From Armigeres subalbatus (lineage: Eukaryota; Arthropoda; Insecta; Diptera; Culicidae): a stretch of 64,000 bases of DNA. Location: positions 144,076,652-144,140,651 of the forward strand of contig NC_085139.1 in the NCBI RefSeq assembly GCF_024139115.2, given 5' to 3'. A model generated the notes under the pieces. It ran no database searches. It was not told where the DNA came from and worked only from the letters and a program-made list of their open reading frames with translations. How positions within the stretch are numbered: the first letter of the stretch is position 1; the number at the start of each line of letters is the position of its first letter. Of the stretch, positions 10,301-20,369 are shown in pieces. The translations under genes and the position numbers were made by a program.

Positions 10301-11210
10301 AATCACCTATGAACCAGTTGGGCGAGGAAAAGCCACACTTCGGTCTGATGAGCGGGTTGAGTGTCCTCGTTAGAAATTGATGAAGCTATTATAGCCATTT
10401 GATGTTCTCGTCGGGGCCCTGCACTTCTCACTTCTCATCACTCATAACTTCTCACCCATCACTTTTAACTTTTAGATTCTCATTTTTCAATTCTCACTTT
10501 TTTTCATTTTAATTGATAATTATATAAAAATAAATCGTGATAGTTGCTCACAATTGAGAGAAAAAAAAACAGTATTGCTATGAACGCCAAATTTTTAGCG
10601 ATACACCCATCGCTATCGATGAAAGCCTTACGACTCGGGTTGAGCGTACCACCGGTGCTTTCGCAATAATGTCATCATTTTATTGAAAGGCCCACACTCC
10701 CTAGCTACTTTTGCAGATTTCATTGTACCCTGCCGGTATACACGGTACGGGCACACATCTATCCGCGTCAAATTTAATAGTGTGCCAATTAGCAGTCGAA
10801 TCCCTGCTCAAATCACGGACAGCATTTTGAAGATTTAGGCTGAATTTGCAGTTGGAAATTGGGAACCGGAAAGTATTCCCGGGGGGCTTTAGCACTTCGG
10901 CATGTCCCTAGAACGGCAGTTTTACCGCCAAGTTTCAACTAGCTGCATCGTAAATTCTGTAGTAACGACAAAGGAATCCTGTGGAGTTTTGGTAATATAA
11001 TATTGTGATAGTCATTTTTGTTTTGAGTCTTTGCCGAGGATGGAACCCCGACTGGGAATACCCGATATTATCCTATAAACTGTTTGAATGTTTTTTGCGG
11101 AGGTTTCAGACTTCAAATGCACGAAAAAATACTTTGCATAAAACTATTTTTTATGGACGCAAAACACGGAACATTGTTTAATTTGTCTGAGAGTACTTCG
11201 TTTGCCTTTC
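10301..11210. other. Non-coding stretch with a CTTCTCACTTCTCA-type simple repeat
   Basis: At about 10430-10510 runs 'CACTTCTCACTTCTCATCAC', a degenerate 7-bp microsatellite also seen at 16590-16840 and 34730-34960. The rest of the interval has no convincing gene or inverted ends. A hammerhead-like CTGATGAG...GAAA arrangement near 10349-10375 is discussed among the findings. The end of a GCCTTTCTCG-type element lies at about 11201-11210. Confidence 0.5.
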
Positions 11211-11213
11211 TCG

Positions 11214-11279
11214 CTATACGAATGCAAGAATGGTAACTGGCTTAGAAACCTCGCAGTTAATAACTGTGGAAGTGCTTAA
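11214..11279 (+). mobile_element. Feilai-type SINE, left part, split by the TTAA element
   Basis: This piece reads TATACGAATGCAAGAATGG then CTTAGAAACCTCGCAGTTAA and GTGGAAGTGCTTAA, the body of the SINE seen intact at 55264-55558 (there reversed). It stops exactly at a TTAA; the missing continuation (GAACACTAAGCTGCGAGGCGG) is at 15357. The 5' tRNA-like head is absent. Confidence 0.85.
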
Positions 11280-11589
11280 CCCGTTTCGGCCCGGGTTACG
11301 ATTTCAAATTGTAAAATTCACCGTTCTCTTGTTTTTCGACCGATTTGCATGAAATTTGGAGGAAAGATGCATTAAACCCTATATTTTTGTGTAGGTGTAC
11401 TGATTTGGTGATTGGGTCCTTGGGTACGGTTTTATCGAGGGGTTCCGCTGGGTCAAATGGGGTCAAAAATAGGTCAACTTCCTTTTAATCGTAGATAACT
11501 AGTAGTAAATGCACTCAATAATGATGCAATCGTTTTTATTCATCATGTTGCAATAGTGGGAATAGAAACTGCACGTTTGGACCTCAAAA

Positions 11590-13335
11590 ACCCGATTACA
11601 GATGTTCCGGAAACCTGGTACCCTCAGGGAAGTGGTCACTTTTTGATTGATTCTGAAACCCAGCTTGCGACACATCAAACTTCATGATTTTGCAACGCAA
11701 ATATACTAGGAAACATTTGCAGAACATCTGACCACATTGGCGACTTCTGGAAGTTCCCTGGGCAGCTGGTGCCCTCAGGAAAGTGGTCACTTTCTGATTG
11801 ATTCCTAAACCCAGCTTGCGACACCTCGAACTTCATGATTTTGCAACGCAAATACAATAGAAGACATTTGCAGAACATCTGACCACATTGGCCACTTCCG
11901 GAAGTTCCCTGGGGGCCTGGTGCCCTCAGGGAAGTGGTCACTTTTTGATTGATTCTTAAACCCGGCTTGCGACACATCAAACTTCATGATTTTGCAACGT
12001 AAATACAATAGGAAACATTTGTAGAACATCTGACCACATTGGCCACTTCCGGAAGTTCCCTGGGCACCTGGTGCCCTCAGAGAAGTGGTCACTTTCTGAT
12101 TGATTCCAAAACCCAGGCGACACCTCGAACTTCATGATTTAGCAACGCAAATAAAATAGAAGACATTTGCAGTACATCTGACCACATTGGCCACTTTCGG
12201 AGGTTCCCTGGGAACCTGATGCCCCAAGAGAAGTGGTCACTTTTTGAGATGTTCGGAAACCCAGCTTGCGACACATCAAACTTCATGATTTTGCCACACA
12301 AATACAATAGAAGACATTTTCAGAGCATATGTGCACATTCGCCACTTCCGGAGGGACCCTGGGAACCCAAAGCCCTCAGGGAAGTCACTTTTTTATTGAT
12401 TCTAAAACCCAGCTTGCGACACATCGAACTTCATGATTTTGCAACGCAAATACAATAGGAGGCATTTGCAGACCATCTGACCACATTGGCCACTTCCGGA
12501 TGTTCCCTGGGAACCTGGTGCCCTCAGGGAAGTGGTCACTTTTTGATTGATTCTTAAACCCAACTTGCGACACATCAAACTTCATGATTTTGCAACACAA
12601 ATTTGATAGAAGACATTTGCAGAGCATCCGTGCACATTCGCCACTTCCGGAGGTTCTCTGGGAACCTGAAGCCCTCAGGGAAGTGGTCACTTTGTAAGTT
12701 GTTCTGAAACCCAGCTTGCAAAGCATCGAACTTCATGATATAGCAACACACATACAATAGGAGGCTATTGCAGAGCATCTGTGCACATACGCCACTTCCG
12801 GAGGTTCCCTGGGAACATGATGCCCCAAGGGAAGTGGTCACTTTTTGAGTAGTTCTGAAGTCTAGCTTTCGACACATCAAACTTCATGATTTCGCAACAC
12901 AAATACAATAGGAGGCATTTGCAAAGCATCTGTGCACATTCGCCACTTTCGGAGGTTCCCTGGGAACCTGGTTCCCTTAGGGAAGTGGTCACTTTGTAAG
13001 TGGTTTCGAAACCCAGCTTGCGACACATCGACACACATCATGATTTTGCAACGCAAATACAATTGAAGACATTTGCAGAACATCTGACCACATTGGCTAC
13101 TTCCGGTGGTTCCTTGGGAACCTAATGCTCCAAGGAAAGTGGTCACTTTTTGATTGATTCTTAAACCCGGCTTGCGACACATCAAATTTCATGATTTTGC
13201 AACGTAAATACAATAGGAAACATTTGTAGAACATCTGGGCACATCGGCCACATCCGGGGTTCCGTGGGAACCTTATGACCCCAGGGAAGTGGCTGTCTAA
13301 TTGGTTTTGAAAAACAGCTTGCGACACATCAAACT
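11590..13335 (-). repeat. 151-bp satellite array, left arm, 11 units
   Basis: The landmark ACCACATTGGCCACTTCCGG (or the variant GCACATTCGCCACTTCC) occurs at about 11731, 11882, 12033, 12181, 12332, 12480, 12632, 12783, 12933, 13087 and 13239, spaced 148-154 bp. Two unit variants alternate irregularly (CTGACCACATTGG and CTGTGCACATTCG). All 60-110-codon frames here repeat the same translated motif and are satellite artefacts. Confidence 0.95.
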
Positions 13336-13390
13336 GAAAGATTTTGTTTTCTCCAAATAATCTACTGTGTGTTTCGGAGCATTCTTTTCT

Positions 13391-13480
13391 GCACCGAACT
13401 GGGAATCTTATCCAGCTTTGTTCAACATGGTCTTGCTTTTTAGCCGCGCATCTTATCGCACGGCTAAGGAAGGCCCCAAA
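13391..13480 (-). mobile_element. Feilai-type SINE head fragment near the palindrome centre
   Basis: GGGAATCTTATCCAGC then CATGGTCTTGCTTTTTAGCC and CGCATCTTATCGCACGGCTA form the tRNA-like head of the SINE in reverse orientation, with the body missing. It lies at the junction between the two oppositely oriented satellite arrays. Confidence 0.7.
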
Positions 13481-13529
13481 ATATCATATAGCATATTTAC
13501 CCTTAAAAATTAGTGGCCAATGTATCTAG

Positions 13530-15065
13530 ATGCTGCGTAAGTATCTTTCATTGAATCTGTGTTACAAAACCATGATATTTGATGTATTGCTAGATAGCTT
13601 TCAAAACCACCTAACAATGGCGAGGTTTTCAGTGAATGACCCCAATGTCCCAGATGCTCTGCAAATGTGCAAATGCCTTAAACTTCTTTATGTTACAAAA
13701 TTATCAAGTTGGATGTGTCGCAAGCTGGGTTTCATAACCACGCAAGGTTGTGAAATGCAGTATGTTTACAGGAAACCTCCGCAATAGGTCATTGTGCCCA
13801 GATACTCTGCCAATGTCTTCTATTGTATTTGTATTGCAAAATCAGAAAATTTGATGTGTTGTGAGCTGGGTTTCAGAAATATTCAAAAAGCGACCACTTC
13901 CCTGAGAGCTACAGCTTCCCAGGGAACCTCCGGAAGTGGCCAATGTGCCCAGATGCTCTGTAAATGGCTCTAATGTCTATAAATGTCTATTTGTGATGAA
14001 AAGAGCTGAAGTTTGATGTGTCACAAGCTGGGTATCAAATCGACTCAAAAAGTGGGAACTTTCCTTGGGGCATCATGTTTTCAGGGAACCTTCGGAAGTG
14101 GACAATGTGCCCAGATGCTGAGCAAATGTCTTCTATTGTACTTGCGTTGCAAAACCATGGAGTTCGATGTGTCGCAAGCTGGGTTTCAGAATCAATCAAA
14201 AAGTGACCACTTCCCTTGGGGCACCAAGTTCCCAGGGAACCTCCGGAAGTGGCCAACGTGATCCGATGTTCTGCAAGTGTCTTATATTGTACTTGCGTTG
14301 CAAAACCATGGAGTTCGATGTGTCGCAAGCTGGGTTTCAGAGCCACTTACAAAGTGAAGAAGTTCTGCAAATGTCTCCTATTGTATTTGCGTTGCAAAAT
14401 CATGAAGTTCGATGTGTGGCAAACTGGGTTTCAAAATCAATCAAAAAGTGACCACTTCCCTGAGGATTTCAGGTTCCCAGGAACCTTCCGGAAGTGGCTA
14501 ATGTGCACAGATGCTCTGCAAATGTCTTCTATTATACTTGTGTTGCGAAATCATGAAGTTAGATGTGTCGCAAGCTGGGTTTCAGAACGACTCAAAAAGT
14601 GACCACTTCCCTTGGGGCATCAGGTTCCCAGGGAACCTCCGGAAGTGGCGAATGTGGTCAGATGTTCTGCAAATGTCTTCTATTGTACTTGCGTTGCAAA
14701 ATCATGAAGTTTTATGTGTCGCAAGCTGGGTTTCAGAACACTTCCCTTGGGGCATCAGGTTCCCAGGGAACCTCCGGAAGTGGCTAACGTGATCTGATGT
14801 TCTGCAAATGTCTTCTATTGTACTTGCGTTGCAAAACCATGGAGTTCAATGTGTCGAAAGCTGGGTTTCAGAACCACTTACAAAGTGACCACTTCCCTGA
14901 GGGCACCAGGTTCCCAGGGAACCTCCGGAAGTGGCTTATGTGCTCAGATGCTCTGCGAATGTCTTCTATTGTATTTGTGTTGCAAAAACATGAAGTTTGA
15001 TGTGTCGCAAGCTGGGATTCAGAACATTTCAAAAAGTGAACACTTCCCTGGGGGAACCAGGTTTC
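13530..15065 (+). repeat. 151-bp satellite array, right arm, about 9-10 units
   Basis: Same unit as the left array but in opposite orientation: CGCAAGCTGGGTTTCAGAA, AGTGACCACTTCCCT, CCTCCGGAAGTGGC and CTTCTATTGTA recur every ~150 bp. Several units are shortened (near 14345 and 14735), and the first units after 13530 are the most diverged. Confidence 0.95.
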
Positions 15066-15356
15066 CGGAACACCTGTAACCGAATTTTTGAGGTCCAAAC
15101 GTGTAGTTTCTATTCCCACTATTGCAAAATGATGAATAAAAACGATTGCATCATTATTGAGAGCATTTACTACTAGTTATCTACGATCAAAAGGAAGTTG
15201 ACCTATTTTTGACCCCATTTGACCCAGGGGACCCCCTCGATAAAACCGTACCCAAGGACCCAATCACCAAATCAGTACACCTACACAAAAATATAGGGTT
15301 TAATGCATCTTTCCTCCAAATTTCATGCAAATCGGTCGAAAAACAAGAGAACGGTG

Positions 15357-15405
15357 GAACACTAAGCTGCGAGGCGGCAATGTCCCAGTGGGGGATGCAA
15401 ATTAT
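15357..15405 (+). mobile_element. Feilai-type SINE, right part
   Basis: GAACACTAAGCTGCGAGGCGG followed by TGTCCCAGTGGGGGATG continues the SINE interrupted at 11279. The bases TTAATG expected at the junction are missing, together with the right terminus of the inserted element. Confidence 0.85.
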
Positions 15406-16860
15406 TCGTACAATAAAACAAGTTTTGAAATATATCGTTGGGCAAATTTAAAACCAAAAAATGAAATACATGTTATTATAATAGGATTTCATGAACCAAG
15501 CTGCATATGTTCTTTTTCAAAGGACGTTGTTCATAATGGTTCGAGATTCCTTCCCCTCTAGAAGGGGGCTCCGATATAAGTGAAACACACATTTCTTTAT
15601 ATCTTGAAAACAAATCAACCAAATGGAACCAAACTTGGCATGCGGAGGATTTTGAAGGCAAGAAATGTTTCTCTAGTGGTTCGTGACGCAGCAAAACGCG
15701 CCGAGTGAAGGCTTATTATACATATATAGAATTGTTCAAATCACTGAAAAGTACCCAGTGATAATGATCGATCAAAAACTAGTTTCTTTATTTTTGACAA
15801 AAACCGCCTAAATGTTAAATATTTGCAATGATTTTCAGTGAACTCAATCGAACACTGAATTCTGAATACAATCATCAAAATAATCTATGTGTCTATAAGA
15901 CGAGTGACTCTGTTCCCTTCAATAGTTATTCGTCGTCTTGACTGTAACCATTTCCTTCAAAACAACGTAGACATTTACTTATTTGGGCGATTTGTAATAG
16001 TACCAACTCATCTTGTAAATAAGCAAAGACATTCCTCTACATAAGCTCAAATATATTTTTTATCAGAATAAATGTACATCGTAGCATACAGTTTTCTTAT
16101 GTTCCATGCTACTCAATTTTCTCCTGATGTAGTTTCCATATCAACTTGTCTATCCCAAACGTGCTGGTTTCAAAATAATCGTCAACGTGAGGCGAACTGG
16201 GAATTTGACTTGCACTCAAATGTGATTATATTGTTCGTGATATGTGATTATACGGGTGATGATTATATCGTGTATCGTATCCTCTCCGCTGTTTCAATCT
16301 ATTCGTTCAGTGCTGACAAAAGCGAAAAAGAACAAGCTAGTACAGACTTTTTTTTGTTGTAGCTGGCGCAATTTGGTCGCATCGTTTCTACGGTATACCG
16401 CTTCTGTATCTTTCCTTTGAACTTAAACCATCGCACAGTTGGAATAAAAATTTTGAAAATAGTTCGCTCATTTTTCATAACAAATAAAATAAAGATATGC
16501 GTTTGTGTAGAGAAAATTATCATATTACCGATATCCCGCCGTTTCTGACAACCCATTCAAGTTTGAAAAAACCATTCAATTCTTAAGGTCTGTCTCATTT
16601 GGAAAATTAAACTTAAAAGTGACAGCTCGTTAATTCTCACTCTTTATTTCGCAATTCTTATTTTGACTGTGAGAAGTGAGGTTATTCCTCAGGAAGGAAG
16701 GGAGGAAGGAAAAAAAGGGAGACGTTTTATTTATCATTTCATACCTCACTTTCTCAGTCAGACGTCAAACTTCTCATTCTACATTTCTTTTTTCTCACTT
16801 CTTATTTCTCAAATTGAGAAGTGAGAAATGAGACATGTCTATTTTCAATTATCATCAATC
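15406..16860. other. Non-coding interval, no gene recognised
   Basis: Mostly AT-rich sequence. Near 15540-15690 is a stretch (TTCCCCTCTAGAAGGGGGCT and following) of a kind dispersed in such genomes. At 16590-16840 a 'TTCTCACTTCTTATTTCTC' simple repeat and a GGAAGG purine tract occur. The 96-codon frame at 16072 has no recognisable feature. Confidence 0.5.
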
Positions 16861-16869
16861 ACTTCACGC

Positions 16870-17115
16870 TTTTCACATTCACTATTGTCCAGCCAAACGA
16901 TATTTTCGCCCATACGGTCTGTTCGGCCAAACAACATTTTCGGTCGTATGACCAGTTCAGCCCAATGACCAAATAACCGGTTCGGCCAAACAACATTTCC
17001 GGCCATCTGAAGCGATTGACTAATGTCATTTTTTGTCAATCGACTTTTCGTGTAACTTCGGCAAAATGACTTATACGGGCAAATGGGTTTCGCCGAATTA
17101 CTTTTGGTCCAACAG
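16870..17115. repeat. GGCCAAACAACATTTTC-type minisatellite
   Basis: Degenerate ~18-20-bp units of the kind 'TTCGGCCAAACAACATTT' and 'CAGCCCAATGACCAAATAAC' are repeated here. The same motif family, in other states, occurs at 41935-42030, 54380-54530 and 55035-56220. Confidence 0.75.
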
Positions 17116-17456
17116 CCCTTCTCCCAATGAACCAACAATAATAAAAAGCCGTGGACAAAACTGAATTTTTATTTCGTGTCGTGAAATTTCGAATCAAATG
17201 GAACTTTAAAATTAACTTCCTAGTGTTCAAATTTATAGCAGAGTACACAGGGCCTTACCCTTAAGTTCATCAGTTTTAGGACCTTTTTTATTTCAGCTGT
17301 TTTACGCTAAGACAATATATCATATTTTTATTAACACACGATACTCGGAGAAAAAGGTGCGTGGCGCAGACGCATGAATCATGAGCTTTATCAAGTGTAC
17401 AAAGTAAAAATTATTGATACGAAAATTATTTTAAGCTTTTAGTGGAATGTCTTTAG

Positions 17457-17684
17457 TTGTCATAAGACGAGTTTGTACTATACCATTTAATTCCACTACT
17501 TTATTGTACCATCCACAGATACGTATTTCGACCTCCACATTATGGCCGTCTTCACTGTCTCGCTAGTCGAGTCAAGTACGAGACACTGAAGACAGCCTCA
17601 CTGTTGAGGTTGAAATACGGATCTGTCAAAGGTACAATAAAGTAGTGGAATTAAATGGAATTGTACAAACTCGTTTTATGACAA
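17457..17684. mobile_element. Foldback element, 228 bp, ~105-bp arms
   Basis: The left arm starts TTGTCATAAGACGAGTTTGT and continues CCATTTAATTCCACTACTTT. The right arm is its inverse, ending ATGACAA at 17684. The centre carries GTCTCGCTAGTCGAG. Arms match with about 10-15% differences. A single arm of the same family lies at 37186-37285. The ends suggest a MITE; no clear target duplication was found. Confidence 0.85.
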
Positions 17685-17717
17685 GTAAAAGTATATTATG
17701 CAAAGTAAAAAATATTA

Positions 17718-17816
17718 TGTATCGTTTAAAATATGGCAGACTTCAGTGGGCTGGTCACTTAGTGCGAATGACGAAAGAAAAAATAGCGAAAAAAAATATT
17801 CAACAGATATCCGGAT
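17718..17816 (+). pseudogene. LINE ORF2 C-terminal fragment (RWAGHVxRM motif)
   Basis: The frame reads RLKYGRLQWAGHLVRMTKEK then IAKKNIQQISG and stops. The W-AGH-VRM motif is the conserved tail after RT in one group of insect endonuclease-RT LINEs; a much better copy is at 47214-47486. Nothing of RT itself remains. The interval 17820-18900 has no recognisable gene. Confidence 0.75.
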
Positions 17817-18908
17817 GAAGGAGAGTTTTTACTCTCACACAATGTTCCTATTGACAAAAACGTGGTTGATGAACAGCCCCTTACCTTAGTTAGCTACTTA
17901 TTGTAAAGCTCAATTGAGTGCAATTAAACTGATTTTAATTGAAATCTTATCTACATATTGTTATTAAATTTGATATTTATGTGATGCACAGCAACACCAT
18001 ATATGTAAACATTACAAGAGCCCTCTATGGAAAATCGAGGAAATGTTTGTTTTGGCAATGCCAAACATATTGAACATATATTTTGACCTGTGAGTGCAAA
18101 ATTACCGTTGTGCAACGACGGATGTATAGCGCTGTAAGTTTTTCCACGAACATCGGAGACTGTGTTTCTAGTTGCCGGTAACGATGCCTCAGTTCTCCCA
18201 AATACGCATTTAATCTTTCACATTCTCCCAGCTAGTGCCGTCTTCCGGTTCTGCTAGAGCGCTTTTTAGTTTGAGCATGCTACGTGCTCCTTTTGTGACG
18301 CGAATCTACGGTGCAGTTTCTTCCACATAGCTCGACGAAATTGTGAGCAACAACAACCGACGATGTGATGGTTGAGGATGATACGTACCTCTAAGCGTGG
18401 GCAACGATGGTACCACGGCCATCTCACATCCAGCAAATTCAGATAAAAATGAAATAAGCTACAGCTGGGGAAAAAATCCCATGTGTTGTTTGCATTGATC
18501 TAGCAAGTTTGGTGCAGTTGCTTTTTCTCCTGACAAACCAACATCTTTAAAAGATGGAAAATGTGAAAACAATCGAGGTTAAAATTTGTTCAGTATCGTT
18601 TGCGGAGAAAAATTACAGTGGAAACTATTGTACAATATGATATTGATATTGATAATGATAATGATATTTTTATGCCCCGAGAAATCGAGAAAATATTCAA
18701 GCTGGAAATTCTGGAGTCAGTGTGGAAGAGAAATAGAAGAGTGTTTTGAGTACCTCTTAAGAATTACTTTGAAGAAAAAATCACTTGGTTAAGGCTGTTA
18801 TATTTCGTATGTCTGAATTTCGAAGGATTTTCAAAGGTACATTTTTAATTGGTTTTGTTAAAGTCTGGCGAGTTGAACAAAGAAGGGTACAAGCGCCTGG
18901 ATCAATGT

Positions 18909-18992
18909 CTTCTTCTTCTTCTTTTTGGCATTACGTCCCCACACTGGGACAGAGCCGCCTCACAGCTTAGTGTTCATTAAGCACTTCCACAG
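18909..18992 (-). mobile_element. Feilai-type SINE, left part, split by the LTR-derived element
   Basis: TTCTTCTTCTTTTTGGCATT then CCCCACACTGGGACAGAGCC and CATTAAGCACTTCCACAG form the 3' half of the SINE (reversed). The SINE continues at 20029. The outer flanks GCCTGGATCAATGT (18895-18908 and 20222-20235) are a perfect 14-bp target duplication, so the SINE plus its inner insertion is one unit. Confidence 0.9.
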
Positions 18993-20024
18993 TGATACCG
19001 TTTCTGGTACGGCCTCTTGCCCTCGAGGAACCGTCGACACGTCCTAGAAGAGGAATTGTCCTAAACCCCAGACTACTGGTCTATAGCCAACGGTAGTCAA
19101 CGGGGTGGGCACGCAAGGCCTCTTTTAGTCCTCGAGTCCCAGGGTCGATGGAGGTAATTGGGGAGGTTCTCGGACTTGGTTACCTAAGAGATTCGGGGGT
19201 TAGTTTTAGAATTTATATTCACTTACGAAATGGATCTGTAGTTGAACAGTCGGTCGATCCTGCCGGGCGGCAGAGGGAGAAGGATGAACAGCACCAGTCG
19301 CGCAGTCGGTCGGATGGGCCCGAACGGGTAGGGCGGCACGTCGGTGACGTGGGGCGGCGCAATGCGACAGACCGGTGGAAGCGGGTCACTGCGGCAGTAA
19401 CGACGATGGATAGGTCGCAGGCAGGTTACGGCAGCGTCTGTAGGGAGGGGTAATCTTTCACCGATGAAGGGCGTCGCGTGGAAGGTGTTCACCCAGAATG
19501 GCGATAAGCTGGTCAAACAAAATGGTTTCCGGCACCCGGCGTCCCTCCACGAGCCGTTGGTTTGAGCTTACTAAGGCCGCTCGAAACCTTCTCCTTCTCC
19601 CTCTGCCGCCCGGCAGGATCGACCGACTGTTCAACTGCAGATCCATTTCGTAAGTGAATATAAATTCTAAAACTAACCCCCGAATTTCTTAGGTAACCAA
19701 GTCCGAAAACCTCCCCAATTACCTCCATCGACCCTGGGACTCGAGGACTAAAAGAGGCCTTGCGTGCCCACCCGTTGACTACCGTTGGCTATAGACCAGT
19801 AGTCTGGGGTTTAGGACAGTTCCTCTTCTAGGACGTGTAGACGGTTCCTCGAGGGCAAGAGGCCGTACCAGAAACGGTATCATTTGGCGCCCAACGTGGG
19901 GCAATGCCACACGCGAATAGGGTTCTAAAACCTAGCCCTCCTTCCGAAAGTAACCAAGCAGTGAAAGTCGCAAGTAAAATATTTTCTCTTTTGCAATGAA
20001 TAGCTTGTAACTTTTATTGTTACA
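18993..20024. mobile_element. 1,032-bp LTR-derived element with inverted LTR arms
   Basis: The element is flanked by a 4-bp duplication ACAG (18989-18992, 20025-20028) inside the SINE, and starts TGATACCG and ends TTACA. About 290 bp at the left (18993-19285) is the near-perfect inverse of 19590-19882. The right arm reads like an LTR: TATA-like AATATAAAT near 19659, an end at ...GGTATCA (19882), then TT and a tRNA-Lys(CUU)-type primer-binding site, then ~120 bp of leader. The ~300 bp between the arms has no homology I recognise. No gag or pol is present. The LTR is tentatively of a Ty3/gypsy or Bel/Pao element. Confidence 0.75.
19885..19902 (+). other. Primer-binding site complementary to tRNA-Lys(CUU)
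   Basis: TGGCGCCCAACGTGGGGC follows an LTR-like ...TATCA end by two bases. It is complementary over 18 bases to the 3' end of the conserved metazoan tRNA-Lys(CUU) including CCA, as I know that tRNA. This identifies the adjacent right arm as an LTR U5 end. Confidence 0.8.
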
Positions 20025-20028
20025 ACAG

Positions 20029-20221
20029 TTATTAGCCGCGAGGTTTCTAAGCCAGGTTACCATTTTTGCATTCGTATATCATGAGGCTAACACGATGATA
20101 CTTTTATGCCCAAGGAAGTCGAGACAATTTCCAATTCGAAAATTGTCTAGACCGGCACCGGGAATCGAACCCAGCCACCCTCAGCATGGTCTTGCTTTGT
20201 AGCCGCGCGTCTTACCACACG
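20029..20221 (-). mobile_element. Feilai-type SINE, right part with tRNA-like head
   Basis: TTATTAGCCGCGAGGTTTC continues the body. The segment ACCGGGAATCGAACCCAGCC is the inverse of a pol III B box (GGTTCGATTCCCGGT), and GCCGCGCGTCTTACCACACG carries the A-box region on the minus strand. The SINE ends at the 14-bp duplication beginning at 20222. Confidence 0.9.
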
Positions 20222-20259
20222 GCCTGGATCAATGTGTGTGTCAAATATCGGTAGCGTCA

Positions 20260-20364
20260 CGTTTGCGGAAAAGCCATCATGCATCCGAAAGGTATTCGAT
20301 TTGCAAAAAAGAGCTAACCACGGTGGAGGTTGGTACTCGGATTCTGATGGCTTTTCCGCAAACG
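20260..20364. repeat. Short inverted repeat (20-bp arms)
   Basis: CGTTTGCGGAAAAGCCATCA at 20260-20279 is perfectly inverted at 20345-20364, with a 65-bp loop. It may be the ends of a very small MITE or the stem of a transcript; nothing else identifies it. Confidence 0.8.
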
Positions 20365-20369
20365 TTCGA

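Larger units (their letters stand above)
11280..15356. mobile_element. Giant palindromic TTAA element, 4.1 kb, built of 151-bp satellite units
   Basis: The left end is TTAA-CCCGTTTCGGCCCGGG at 11276. The right end is truncated: its inverted terminal repeat stops at 15356, about 38 bp short of the expected mirror of the left terminus, and joins the SINE remnant directly. Terminal arms of about 270 bp (11318-11590 against 15066-15356) are inverted copies with high identity (CACCGTTCTCTTG, GGTGATTGGGTCCTTGGGTA). Between them two satellite arrays face each other. There is no transposase. TTAA plus CCC suggests piggyBac-type mobilisation. Confidence 0.85.

Noticed and set aside
11596..15079. About 20 frames of 60-128 codons sharing LGFRxNQKVTTSL-type sequence
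   Set aside because: They are translations of the 151-bp satellite in several frames and both strands; no start, composition or conservation beyond the DNA repeat.
19148..19728. Frames of 101, 97 and 71 codons with near-identical ends
   Set aside because: They arise from the inverted LTR arms (MEVIGEVxGLGYLR on both strands), not from genes.
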